Shown: positions 36,689 to 48,264 of the stretch, piece by piece | How the letters are laid out: each line of letters opens with the position of its first letter | How positions within the stretch are numbered: the stretch's first letter is position 1 | Position numbers and translations under genes: made by a program | Notes under the pieces: generated by a model | Databases searched by the model: none | Seen by the model: only the letters and a program-made list of their open reading frames with translations | What the model was told of the DNA's origin: nothing | Assembly: GCA_030411725.1 (NCBI GenBank) | Contig: MU839837.1 | Span: 248,001 to 312,000, forward strand | Source: Echria macrotheca | Taxonomy: Eukaryota > Ascomycota > Sordariomycetes > Sordariales > Schizotheciaceae | Direction: 5' to 3' | DNA length: 64,000 nt

Positions 36689-39212
36689 CAGGGCTAGCAA
36701 TTAGTCAAATTACTGTAGTTAGTAGTTAGGCTACTGACTATAGTAGTCTAGTTACTACTTTAACTATAACTACTGTAGTTTAGTTAGTGCCTTGATTACT
36801 CATTGGATTACTGTAACTATTGTACACTTTGTACTTACTAGTTAGTAGTTTGATTATAGTAGTTAGTAGGTAAAAATAATAAAATAATTATTATTTTAAA
36901 ATAATTAGTATTAATCGCTTTTTAATTTATAATTAGTAGTGGTATATAAGTAATAATTGTTATAGTTAAAATTAATGTATTAAATATTTTTAATTACTTG
37001 TTTTTGTAATTTTTAAATTAGTATTTTTAAAATACTTATAAGGCGTAATACGGCGTATAAATAGTAAAAAACATGTTATTATTTCTCTTACCCCGCAGGG
37101 GTACTCTTTGTAAAGTAGGGTCGGTCCCCAGGCCTAGTGCCTATGCGGTACTTCTACCGTAACTATCTAGGTAGAAACGCTGCTAATACACTGCGAGTGA
37201 GATAAAACTACGTACCCAAGCCGTACAAAACCCCCTAGTCCTAACTAAGCCTTGGCCCTACCCGTGGGTAGGGGGGTCCCCCCTCACCCGTAAATAGGGG
37301 TGCTGGCTATCGGGCTTCTATCTGTTGATCTTCCTGTTCACTCAACTAGTAAAACACCTGCGCGGCCGCTACGGCCGCGCTCCGCCCTCGCACCGTTTCC
37401 CCCAGAGGTTCCATCTCCTCCTAGGGGTTTAGAACTATTATTTCTTCGGCTAATACCTACCTCGTCATAGCCTAAATCATCTCACTAATATTCTATAAGC
37501 TAGGCTCCAGCCGTACCGGCGTAGAAGATACCAGGGGGCGCCCCTTAGGCCATAAGGGCTAGCCTTTCTTTACCGTATCTACTTTACATTTCCTCCTAAC
37601 GTTTCCGTTTTAAAATCATACTAACTTTAGAAAAACGTTAATTTTAATTAATTATATCATTTTTTTTAAATAATTTAATAATACAAAGTATTAAGGCTAA
37701 TTTATTTATTATTCCTTTACTTAAACAATCTATTTAACCCTCTTTAAATACTATTTAAACTATATCGTATACTTCCTAATACAATTAACGTACTATATAC
37801 GCTTTACACTTATAATATTACTATAAACAACTTCATCCTTATTACTTTTCTTCACCTTATACTTAACTTCCTTATATAAATAGCCATAATACCTATAATA
37901 TATTAACTTCAAAACATATATTTTTTCTACATAATTAAAACCATAACAACAATAACACTATTAAAGCGCTATTTTATTAGTAAAAAGCTTATAAAAATAT
38001 TAAATACTCTCTACTACTAATTCCCAGATATAAAGCATATTCGCTTTATCTATACTATTTACCGTAACGTAAAGGAAAATCTTTATTTTCTTCCTTATTA
38101 TCTTAAATATTACTATTTTAATAATATTAATATTATTTTTAACTAAAATTTTTTCCTTAAAGTACTAAAGTATACTTTCACCGAATACTTACTACAAGCT
38201 TAATCCATAAGTAATAACTATATAACCCTTACAAATTATAATCGCCTTATTATTAAATACTCTTTTTACCTAAACCATATTAATTTTTATATATTTTTTA
38301 CCATTTTCAATTTCAAATATAACCTTCTAATCGCTACTAAATAAATAACGCATAATACGTATACGTATTAAGATTATAGCTTCTTTAACACTTATTAACA
38401 AAGCTTTATTAATTATATTTACTACTTATTTATTTATCCATTTATTATCCTTCTTCCTTTAGCTAATTTATATTATAACTTTAAGTATATATATCCTAAA
38501 AACGTACTTTATACTCATTAACTATACTATAACCTAAACCTAACTCTATACCTTTATAAACGTAAACTAATTTACCTTTACTATATTATTACTTTACGTA
38601 TTAATCTTTTACTTAATAACTTTAAATTAATTAAAAACTACCTTTATTATATCCTTTTTTTCCTATTCCTTACTAAACTACTTTTTACCCAAAAACTTAT
38701 AAGCAACCTTTACTTACTTTAAAAAACAAACAATTATCTCAAATACTTTAAAATCCACTTTTTCCTTATTACAAATACATATTTATATCAAAACCTACTT
38801 ATAAAAGGTAACTATAACGGTTAATTACTACTTTAAAATAATATCCTTAATATTATAATTAAAAGCATTATTATTATTAACATTATTAAATTTACCTTTT
38901 GCTATTACACTTTCGTTATAAACTCACTTTATACCTAAAGTACTTTTACTATCCTAATTAGCCCGCGGCAAGCGGTAAGGACTTTCTGCCATCTTTACAT
39001 CTACAGAATTTTCACTCTACGGAAAAGCGGATAAGGCAATTACCCAATTATCCCCAAGCGGCCTCACGCCGCGCGCGTTACGTTTGCGCTACTTCTTCGA
39101 CCCCATAGGGGCCGAGAAAACATATTAATATTTAAATAACAATTTTAATAAGAGAAATAAAATAAAATGTTTTAGTACTAGCTAGCAGTAGTATTAGTGG
39201 CTTATTTATAAG
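36689..39212 (-). mobile_element. Family B copy B5, split by LINE-like element E
   Basis: Starts CAGGGCTAGCAATTAGTC. Reversed family B sequence runs to about 37078 and resumes at about 39128 (ATATTTAAATAACAATTTTAA). The distal end is lost or hidden past the short A7 insertion. Confidence 0.55.
37079..39116 (-). mobile_element. LINE-like element E, truncated or deleted, with TSD
   Basis: 2038 bp, read on the minus strand. The 5' side begins CTCGGCCCCTATGGGGTCG and has a possible ORF start ATGGCAGAAAGTC near 38996. The middle is RIP-decayed. The 3' 540 bp (37079-37620) is GC-rich and well preserved and ends in a CCCCTGCGGGG hairpin followed by the terminal tail TAAGAGAAATAA. An 11-bp target duplication flanks it, AAAACATGTTA (37068-37078) and AAAACATATTA (39117-39127), one transition apart. 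Full LINEs are 5-7 kb, so this is an internal-deletion derivative. No reverse transcriptase could be read. Confidence 0.68.
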
Positions 39213-39334
39213 TAGAGTGGGGATTTAGTCCGGACTACTAGTCCAGTAATCTAGTCACAGCCGTAATTCTGACTACTGGACTATAGTAGTCCGGACTACC
39301 GGACTAATGACTACGAACTAATGTCCCAACCCTA
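39213..39334 (-). mobile_element. Family A miniature derivative A7 (122 bp)
   Basis: Both family A ends (TAGAGTGGGGATTTAGTCC and GACTAATG / AATGTCCCAACCCTA) are joined with almost no interior. No matching 8-bp flanks were found. Confidence 0.65.
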
Positions 39335-39809
39335 TATAATACACTTTCAGTTTCTCATTATAGCTTAGTAAAACCTGCTGAAAGGTTGAGAATAAGAGTT
39401 TTACTGATAAGAAATTAATTACAGTATATATTAGTGGATTAATAAGAATATCTTATATAATCAAACAGATAGAATTAAAAAATAGGTTAACTAATAGTAG
39501 TAAGGTGTTATAGCTATACTTTATATATAATCATAATTCATATATCTTAAACGTAACGGAGGCAAGTTGTTTCGAGTTAAGCTACGCAGTAGAAAGGCTT
39601 AAAAGTAGTTAATTATAGTCTAAAAAAAGAAACTCTGCGTGCATCGCGAAGTATTTAGTATTATAGTCGGTAGGGCTGTATAAATTACCGTACACTCTAC
39701 TAGTATACGATTCTAGCTAAGCCATAACAACTCATTCCCTTTGAAAAAGGCTAAAGCGCAAGCCTTTAGTAAAATAAATAGAGTATCAAAAATAAAAACC
39801 TCTATATCT
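39335..39809. other. Unassigned AT-rich stretch
   Basis: No recognised element or gene. Slightly less AT-rich than the neighbours. Confidence 0.4.
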
Positions 39810-39814
39810 CTAAT

Positions 39815-39957
39815 TGTCACGGCCCTGTGCGTGCAGGCAGCCGAGGTGATGAGCTATATAGAACGCTGAGATCAGTTGATCTGTCAGTTCAATTAATTTA
39901 TATCCTTTTATAGGGCATGGCTCAGTGGTTGTTAGCGCTGCTGGTGGCGCCGTGACA
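39815..39957. mobile_element. 143-bp TGTCACGGC...GCCGTGACA element (G1)
   Basis: Perfect 9-bp inverted ends and an exact 5-bp duplication CTAAT (39810-39814, 39958-39962). Ends and duplication length fit a solo LTR or a very small LTR element. Interior near normal composition. Near its right end GCATGGCTCAGTGGTTGTTAG resembles a tRNA D-arm/A-box. Confidence 0.72.
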
Positions 39958-39962
39958 CTAAT

Positions 39963-40514
39963 AATAATAAAAATTGTACCATAAACGAGATTCAAATTAA
40001 AGGTTTAAGTTGTAATAAATTCGCTTCCCAGGTAACAGAGGGATACCTTTGGAGATTAATAGAAATCTAAAATTGCTAGCGTCGCTTCGTGAGGTAGTTG
40101 CGCGGCCCTTCGTAAGTTCCGGGGCGCTTTCTGGCCTTACTCGCTCCTGGTAATTTTCCCTATTTGTTCAGACAATTTTGCGTTTAAACAGGCTAGATCC
40201 TCCTTTTCAGGGGCTTATAGCTATTAAGGGGGTAGAAAGAAACGAAGCGACAAAATTCTGACTGGAAGAAAACCCATATATAGCAAAAAGTGGACCCTTG
40301 CCCAAATCGGCTAGCTTGGATTTTTCGTATTAGTAATTTTTCTTATTATTTATGATATAATTTATGATGTAATTTTCGAGCACTAGTAAAAAAAACACCC
40401 TTTACAGCAAAATTATCCTTTAGATATGCTAATTTCTAAGCTTTTAATTTTTTTAAACCGCTTTACTAAACATATTTACAATTATTACTTATATTTATCA
40501 AAAATATAACTTAT
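39963..40514. other. Unassigned, includes a GC-richer island
   Basis: 40060-40320 has near-normal composition with imperfect inverted TCGCTTCGT / ACGAAGCGA sequences near its edges (about 40081 and 40243). No product or known element recognised. Confidence 0.4.
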
Positions 40515-40529
40515 TATTTTCTACGTTTT

Positions 40530-40627
40530 AATAAAAGGTACTTATGTGCTATATAACTATATAGAAGAGGGACTGTTTACCCCTTAGGGGTGGAAGCCTT
40601 CGGCTTCCTACGGTTTAAGATAAATAA
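40530..40627 (+). mobile_element. SINE-like copy S1 (98 bp, 15-bp TSD)
   Basis: Flanked by an exact 15-bp duplication TATTTTCTACGTTTT (40515-40529, 40628-40642). Contains CCCCTTAGGGG and GGAAGCCTTCGGCTTCC hairpins and ends TAAGATAAATAA. The long duplication and fixed 3' end indicate target-primed retroposition. Confidence 0.78.
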
Positions 40628-40642
40628 TATTTTCTACGTTTT

Positions 40643-41614
40643 TAATTTTTTTTGAATAATTATATTTTTTTTAATAGTTATATTATCTTTTTGTAAGATG
40701 GGTAGGCTCCTGGGGCCTCCTTGCCGGGTGATCAGGGAGAATAGCAGGTAGTAGTAGGGTGGTGACAACAATGCTACGTGATTATTGACTGAATCTTGTA
40801 GGAGCAAGATTCCTGGGCGAGGGGGCGGCGATACCGCCCCTAATAAATGGCGCGGGGCTCCTGCGCCCAGCGTGCTCACTAATCGGCTACTTATTATACT
40901 TTTACGTATTGTTTTCCTACCCTATTTAGTTTTACTATACAATTAATCCTTTAAACCTTTTTTAAAAACCCTTATTTTATTTGAATATTAGTTATGATAT
41001 ATTTTTAAAAGTAGTACGCTATTTCAAAAGTTATTTGTATTATATTGTATTAAATTTGAACCCTAACTCTTTTATAATACCTTACTTATTATAGTTTACG
41101 CCTATAAAGTCGTAAAGTTAGTATATTTTTTATTTTTTATTTGGAATATTTGGAATTATTACTAATAAACTTCTCTTTTAATTATTTTACTTTCGATAGC
41201 GGACACGTTGTCGATTTAGGACTAATATTAAAAGCAAAAATCGTTTATAAATACAGCGTTATTAGATTAGATGGTATAATTTTACTACGTATCAATAGTA
41301 ATTAAAAAGATAGTAGTAAATAAGGCGCTAAAACCTAATTTAATTTTAAATAAATTATTAGAAGCTTATGATTCCAACAATAATAAAAAAGACCTAAAAG
41401 ACTATTAAGTAAAGTAATAGTACTTTTAATATAAATAAGCTAAAACTTGTTATACTTCTCTTAATACTGCTATAAAGCAATAATAATAGTAGTACTGAGA
41501 AAGTTAGGGAAAATAGTAAAAGATTAGAAATACCTTAGCGTATACCGGCTAATTTTACCACTTAGTATAGTTTAAAGGATTAAAAAAACTTAAATAATAA
41601 ACTAACCTAGTATT
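40643..41614. other. Unassigned, includes a GC-richer island
   Basis: About 40690-40890 has near-normal composition and an 81-codon open frame on the minus strand without recognisable product. The rest is RIP-like. Confidence 0.4.
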
Positions 41615-41634
41615 ATAATTAAAGAAGCTGAGAT

Positions 41635-41732
41635 TAGATAGAAGGCACTTATGTGCTATAACTATATAGAAGAGGGACCGCCTACCCTTTAGGGGTGGAA
41701 GCCTTCGGCTTCCTACGGTTTAAGATAAATAA
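41635..41732 (+). mobile_element. SINE-like copy S2 (98 bp, 19-bp TSD)
   Basis: Same length as S1. Flanking repeats TAATTAAAGAAGCTGAGAT (41616-41634) and TAATTAAAGAAGCTAAAAT (41733-41751) differ by two G/A transitions. Same twin hairpins and TAAGATAAATAA tail. Confidence 0.78.
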
Positions 41733-41937
41733 TAATTAAAGAAGCTAAAATCCTACTTAAAATGCAAATTACCTTTAAAAGGTAAAAATTTACTAAAATA
41801 ATAGTTTCAGTAATAATTAACTCCGTATATATTATGTAGCAATATAAGAAATATATATTATTACTAAGATTTAATTTACTAAAGGCCTTGAACCGAGGAT
41901 ATTAAACCTAGCTTTTAGTAATGGTTAGGGATATAAG

Positions 41938-42399
41938 TAGGGTTGGTAATTAGTTAGATTACTATAGTTATTGGTTAGATTATTAACTATTATAGTTTGA
42001 TTAATACCCTAACTACTAACTATAGTAGTTTAGTTACCCTTTTAATTACGACTATTATAGTTTAGTTAGTATCTTAGCTACTAATTAAATTACTTTAATT
42101 ACTATAATTAGTAATTTAACTATAGTACTTAGAAAATAAAAAGAATAATTCTTTTGAATAATTATTTTTATTTGCTTTTTAATTAGTAATTTATAGTGCT
42201 ATATAAGTAATAATTATTATAATTAGAATTGAAGTATTAAATGTTTAATTAGTTACCTTTATCTATATATATTTATCTTATATGGCTTATAAGTAGTGTA
42301 AAAAAGTATTAAAATTTAAATTACAATTCCAATTATGAAGAAAAAGTAAAATATGTTAATACTGGCAAATAGGGGGGATATTTGTAAGTTACCTATAAG
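41938..42399 (-). mobile_element. Family B fragment B6
   Basis: Begins TAGGGTTGGTAATTAGTTAG, a RIP-altered family B end, and runs 460 bp into family B interior until A8 starts. Confidence 0.55.
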
Positions 42400-42861
42400 C
42401 AGGGTTGGGATATTAGTCTTTAGTTATTAGTTTAGTTGTCCGGATTATCATAGTCCAGTAGTTAGAATTACGGCCGTGACTAGATTAGTGGGTTAGTAGT
42501 TTGGGTAGTGACTAAATTACTTGGATTAGTCGTCCGGATTACTATAGTTTAGTAGTTAGAATTACGGCCGTGATTAGATTAGTGGGCTAGTAGTTGGGGT
42601 AGTGATTAAACTACTTGGATTAGTCGTCCGGACTATTATAGTTTAGTAGTCAGAATTACGGCCGTGACTAGACTAGTGGGCTAGTAGTCCGGGTAGTGAC
42701 TAAACTACCTGGATTAGTCGTCCGGATTCCCGGACTACTGCGAAAATAAAAATTTAAAATATTAAATAAAGGTTTTATTTTTTCTAAGGTTATTTTTTAG
42801 AAAATCGACCTTTAAAGCACCTTTCCTATAAAATCGAACTTTTTTGTACAATATTATAGGT
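42400..42861 (+). mobile_element. Family A fragment A8 with expanded subterminal array
   Basis: Begins CAGGGTTGGGATATTAG. The subterminal unit (TAGTCCGGATTACTATAGTTTAG followed by AATTACGGCCGTGACTAG) is repeated three times, more than in other copies. Interrupted at B7. Confidence 0.6.
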
Positions 42862-43222
42862 TAGGGTTAGCAATTAGTTCTGCAGACTATTGTAGTTAGT
42901 AGTTAAATTACTGACTACTGTAGTCTAATTAGTGCCCTGATTACTGACTCGATTACTGTAGTTAGTAGTCTGACTATAGGTAGTAGTTAGTAAATAAAGG
43001 TAATAAAATTAATAATTATTTTTAAATAGCTATTACTAATCGCTTTTTAATTAATAAGTAGTAGTAGTATATAAGTAATAATTACTATAATTAGAGTTAT
43101 AGTAAGAAATATTAAATCACTCGTTTTGAAGTATATAATCAATGGATAAAAGTTAGTACTTTTGAAATACTTACCTTATAAGGCTTATTATAAACTGTAA
43201 AACTGATAATAATATTTGTAAT
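42862..43222 (-). mobile_element. Family B fragment B7
   Basis: Begins TAGGGTTAGCAATTAGTTC and carries about 360 bp of family B before A9. Confidence 0.5.
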
Positions 43223-44716
43223 TAGGGTTGAGATATTAGTCCTTAGTTATTAGTCCGGTAATCCGGATTACTATAGTTTAGTAGTTAGAATTACGGCTGT
43301 GATTAGATTTCTGGACTAGTAGTTCAGGCTGTGATTAGATTACTGGATTAGTAGTTTAAGTAGTAACTAGACTACCTGGATTAATAGTTTGGACTACTAG
43401 ATTACTAATCCAGACTATTAGATTACTGTAAAAATTAAAAATTAAAATATTAATTAAATAATTATATTTACTAATTATATAATTTTTTATTTTTCTTACA
43501 ATTATTTTGTATAAAATCGACTTTTATAGTACTTTTTCTATACAATTAAACTTTTTACTATAATATTATAAGCTAATTTAAATAAATTTAAAGCTAATAA
43601 TAAAGCTTATAACTATTTACTTAACTTATAAGTTATTATAATATAATTACGTAAATTCCGTTTTTAATTAAGGATTAAAAAATCTACTTACACAAAAAGC
43701 TATAATTAAGTTAAAATAATAGCTTTAGTTTTTAACTACTTTTATTAAATTAAGTAACTATAATATAATAAAATAAAAGCTATTATTTATTAAGTAATAA
43801 TAAAGCAAAGTAATAGCCTATTTTAGATTTATATTTTTCCAGGCTAGTCTCGTAACAATAATTTTTTTAGGATTTTTTCTAATAAAAATAAGATTTTCTC
43901 TTTATTTTTATATTACTTTTAAATAGTTTTAAGTACTATAAGGTAAGGTATTTTACCCTATATACTACCTATAAGCTATTTTAATATAATTAAGTAAACT
44001 CGATTTTTAACTAATAATTTAAAATCTAGTAATATAAAAAAGTATAATTAGCTTAAAATAAAAGTTTTAAATTTTAATTAGCTTTAATAAATTTAATAGC
44101 TATAGTAACTAAATGTAAAAAATACCAATTAGGAAATAATGTTATATTAAAGTAGTAAGCCATTTTAAATATATATTTTACTACGCTAATTTCGTAATAT
44201 TTTCACTTTAAGGCAATTTGTACTTTAAAAGTAGCAAATAAAATGAAATTTATTAACTAGTAAACTGACTATAAGGAAATAGAAAAATAGGAAAATGGGA
44301 AATATTAAAATAAAGTAGTAATAATAAGCTTAATAAATATATTATTAATTTTATTAGCTAATATTATTATAATATATAATTTATACTAGTAATAATAATT
44401 AAATCAATTAATTAATAGGCTTAATATAGTAATAAAAATAAAAAATACTATATTAAAAAGTAGATTACTAGTCCGAATTAGTAACTATAGTAGTTAGTAG
44501 TCCGGACTAATAGTTTGGGGGGTGACTAGACTACTGGATTAGTAATTTGGGTTGTAATTAAACTCTTAAACTAGTAGTTTGGGTTGTAATTAAACTCTTA
44601 AACTAGTAGTTTGGGTTGTAATTAAACTCTTAAACTAGTAGTTTGGGTTGTAATTAGACTATTGTAACTAATAGTTTGGACTAATGACTAGTAGTCCGGA
44701 TTAAATCTTAACCCTA
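43223..44716 (+). mobile_element. Family A copy A9
   Basis: 1494 bp, TAGGGTTGAGATATTAG to TTAAATCTTAACCCTA. Heavily RIP-altered ends. Near the right end a unit containing AGTAGTTTGGGTTGTAATTA is tandemly repeated about four times (44540-44660). Confidence 0.68.
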
Positions 44717-44919
44717 TGTTACGGTGTTACTGGTGGTTAGGTTTAGTGCCTGACCCCGCCTGCCTAATTGGGTTCTGCCGGCGTAGATTACCTTTGACCC
44801 TATTATAAATTAGATAGATTCCTTTGGTTAGAAGCAAGATCCTTTCTTTTGCTTTTGTACCTTGTAATTAACTTCGATTGCCAGCGATTGCAGCTACCTG
44901 CGTGACCGCTTTCGTAATA
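44717..44919. mobile_element. 203-bp TGTTACGG element (F2)
   Basis: Same length and ends as the element at 28554 (TGTTACGG ... CGTAATA). Internal GATAGATT and CAGCTAC are shared. Abuts the end of A9; no clear duplication. Composition near normal. Confidence 0.6.
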
Positions 44920-45233
44920 ATATAAGTTTATAGGAATAAAACCTATGCTATACTAAGTACTAGTAATATTGTTTTTGATATAGGATTTAACATTTTAATA
45001 AATATAAAGAAACTAAAATTTAATAATCCGTTAAGCTTTGAAAAAAGCTTTTTTTACTAACTAAAGCCTTATATCTTTTTATAAAAGAACTAAAAACACT
45101 TACGTCAAAAAGTTAGTAGATATAAGGTAATTATTTTGTTTTTTTTATAAAAAGAAATAAATTTAAAAAATATATAATTATTATAATTATTTAGGATTAT
45201 TATTTTATAATTGCCTTAAGTTTAATAACGTGT
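44920..45233. other. Unassigned AT-rich stretch
   Basis: RIP-like sequence with no recognised element. Confidence 0.35.
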
Positions 45234-45253
45234 ATAATAATTAAAGTGCTTAG

Positions 45254-46151
45254 GTATTAACCCCCAATTTACCCGGCTGCAGCCGGTTAACGCAACGCAG
45301 GTACGGACTGGCGACGAAGAGGTTATTTGGACTGGAGGGTTAGCAGCGCACTCGCACCGAAGTCGATACTTATACAGCAATTTAACAATTACGCCGAAAG
45401 GGCATTAAATCGGAAATAGCAGCTATAATAGTAGTAGTATAAGGTAGAAAGGAAAGAAATAGATCGGGGTGGAAGAAAGGCCACTTATTTATATGTGGCT
45501 GGGTGGCTTGTGCACGGCCGCGCCGGGGGCCCTACTTTTCTCCATCCAAACTTTTCCCCACATAACCAATTAACCGAAATTTACTAAAAGGGTGTATTTA
45601 CTTAAAACTAATTATACTTTACTTTTTTCTTTGTTTATTTTATTTGTTATTGAGGATTTTAATAACTTACCGAAATATATTGAAATTTAAGCCAATTAAA
45701 AGCCGAAGGGAAACGTACCTATTACAAATTAACTACGCCCCTTCTTTTACTTTTATTTACCCCCCTTTGTTTACTTTGTTTGTTATTTAAGGACCCTGAT
45801 GGTAAAAGATAAGATAATAACTTACCGAGATTAAAACCTAAATTACCCCTTAAACGGTAGAAAGAGCGTATTTACCTCGGATTAAGTATAGGGTAATACC
45901 TTCCCTCGAAAACCCCATTTTTCACATTTTTCACCTTTTTTACTCTTTTTGTTTTTCCTTTATTACAATTGTATTTTAGGCGTAGAAGAGCCTGATTGAG
46001 TAGATTGCGAAGAAGTATTTCGATATATATTCGGAGCGTATACGCACCGAGATTAGATGAAAGGCACTCATATACGATAACTACATAAAAAAGGGACCGC
46101 CTACCTCTTAGGGGTAGAAGCCTTCGGCTTTTTATAGTTTAAGATAAATAA
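45254..46151 (+). mobile_element. Retroposon D (898 bp, 19-bp TSD)
   Basis: Flanked by TAATAATTAAAGTGCTTAG (45235-45253) and TAATAATTAAAGTACTTAA (46152-46170), two G/A transitions apart. The 5' part (45254-45560) is GC-richer and shared with 49566-50390 on the other strand. The last 100 bp is a copy of the S unit including the CCTTCGGCTT hairpin and the tail TAAGATAAATAA. No ORF. Either a long composite SINE or an internally deleted LINE. Confidence 0.68.
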
Positions 46152-46269
46152 TAATAATTAAAGTACTTAAGTTATTTAAAACCTATTTTACGATTAGTTT
46201 AATTATTTAATAATACTTTAATAGTAATCGTTTTATTAATAATATCGTTAATTTACGATTACTATAAAA

Positions 46270-47504
46270 TAGGGTTGGGATATTAGTCCTTAGTTATTAG
46301 TTTGGTAGTCCGGACTATTGTAGTCCAGTAGTCAGAATCACGGCCGTGACTAGACTTCCGGACTAGTAGTTTAGGCAGTGACTAAACTACTGGATTAGTA
46401 GTCCGAATTACTGGACTATTAGTTTGGACTATTGGACTATTGAAAATATTAAATTTTAAATTATTTTAAAGTACTTTTCCTATAAATTTAAGCTTTTTAC
46501 TATAATAGTATAAGTATTTTTTAAATAAGTTTAGGGTTTATAATATAGCCTATAACCGTTTATCTGGTTTGTAAGTTATTATAATATAAATACAAATATT
46601 CAAGTTTTAATTAATAATTAGAAATTTACTTGTATAAAAAGTTACAATTGGGTTAAAATAATAACTTTAGTTTTTAATTACTTTCATTAAACCGAAAAAC
46701 TTAATATTATAAAATAAAAATTACTACTTATTAAGTAATAATATAATATAATAGTAATATACTTTGGATTTATATTTTTCTGGGCTAATTTTGTAATAAT
46801 AGTACTTGTAGGGTTTTCTTTGCTAAAAATTCACTTTTCTCCCTATTCCCATGCTATTTTTAAATAGGCTTTAGTACTAATAGGTGAGGTATATCACTAT
46901 ATATACTACTCTAAAGCTATTTTAAGTTAATTAAATAAGCTTAATTTTTAATTATCGATTTCAAATTCAATTGTATCAAAAGGTGTAATTGGCTCTAAGA
47001 ACTTTATATTTTAATCCACTCTAGCAAATCTAATAACAATAATAACTAATAGTAAAAATTACTAACTAAGAAATAACGTTATACTAAGTTAGTAAACCAT
47101 TTAAAATATTTGTTTTACCAGGCCAATTTTCAAATAATTTTATTTGAAGGCTTTTTTATCATCTTTTCTTATTTATAATACAGAAATAATAAGTAGAAAG
47201 TAAAAAGTTTATTTATAAATGCAGTAAAAGCGGTGAGAAGTAGCAAAGATAAGCCTAATAAGTAGACTATTAATTATATTAGCTAATATTAATATATGAT
47301 ATAAGCTATATTAATAATAATACTTGAATTAATTAATTAATAGGCCTAATATAGTAATTAAAAATAAAAAATACTATATTACGGGGTAGACTACTAGTCC
47401 GGGTCGTGACTAGACTACCGGACTAGTAGTCCAGGCTGTGACTAGACTACTATGACTAGTAGTCCAGACTAATGACTAGTAGTCCGGACTAAATCCCAAC
47501 CCTG
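46270..47504 (+). mobile_element. Family A copy A10 (exact TSD)
   Basis: 1235 bp, TAGGGTTGGGATATTAG to CTAAATCCCAACCCTG, exact 8-bp duplication CTATAAAA (46262-46269, 47505-47512). Confidence 0.83.
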
Positions 47505-47512
47505 CTATAAAA

Positions 47513-48264
47513 TAACTTTTTAAAAGATTACAAGAAAAGGTAGAAAAAGGTTATTAGCTAAAATATATTTAATAATAAAAACCTATTCCCAGTTCCTAAA
47601 TTATATACTAAATATTTTAATCTCAGCTTAAAAAGCAATTACAACTATATAATCGTTAATACCCTTTATACAACCTTTTTTATTTATATTATAAAAATAT
47701 TATTATCGTAAATAAAATTAGCCAGCTTTACAATATTAAAAAAATCGTATTAATACTCTACAATCTTTTAATTAAAAATATTACGGCAATTTTAATTTAT
47801 CGCGTAAAAGTAGTAAATTTACAGCTTGGGATAACGCTAAAGGAATCTTTTATACTAATTAACACTTACAAACTTCTAATCGCCCTTTACCTTGAAAATC
47901 ATAACTATAAACTAATTAATTAATTAAATAAAAAGGGTTATTCTTAAATATTAAGCTAATCGGTAACCTAAACGATAAAATCTTTTTCGATTAAGGTTAA
48001 TTACTATAAAGGCTTTTTTTAATATCCAGAAAGGATTTACTATTAATCTGGGCTTAAGAGAAAATAAGTTTTTTTAACGAAATTAAACGATTTAAACGAG
48101 GTAAAAGTGGTATCAATTAATTACTTGGAAGTTGTTAATTTTAATTATGAGAAAAGAAGGAAGAAAGAAGATTCCTAGTATTATTGTTATTATAGTTTAT
48201 TACCTAAGTTAAACTTTCTTTTTTATAGCGGGAAAACTATTCCCGAACTGGTCAAGAAAACGGT
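47513..48264. other. Unassigned AT-rich stretch
   Basis: RIP-like; no element ends or genes recognised. Confidence 0.35.

Noticed and set aside
40634..40879. 81-codon frame (minus) in a GC-richer island
   Set aside because: Its distal part is simple AT-rich sequence and the rest has no known similarity.
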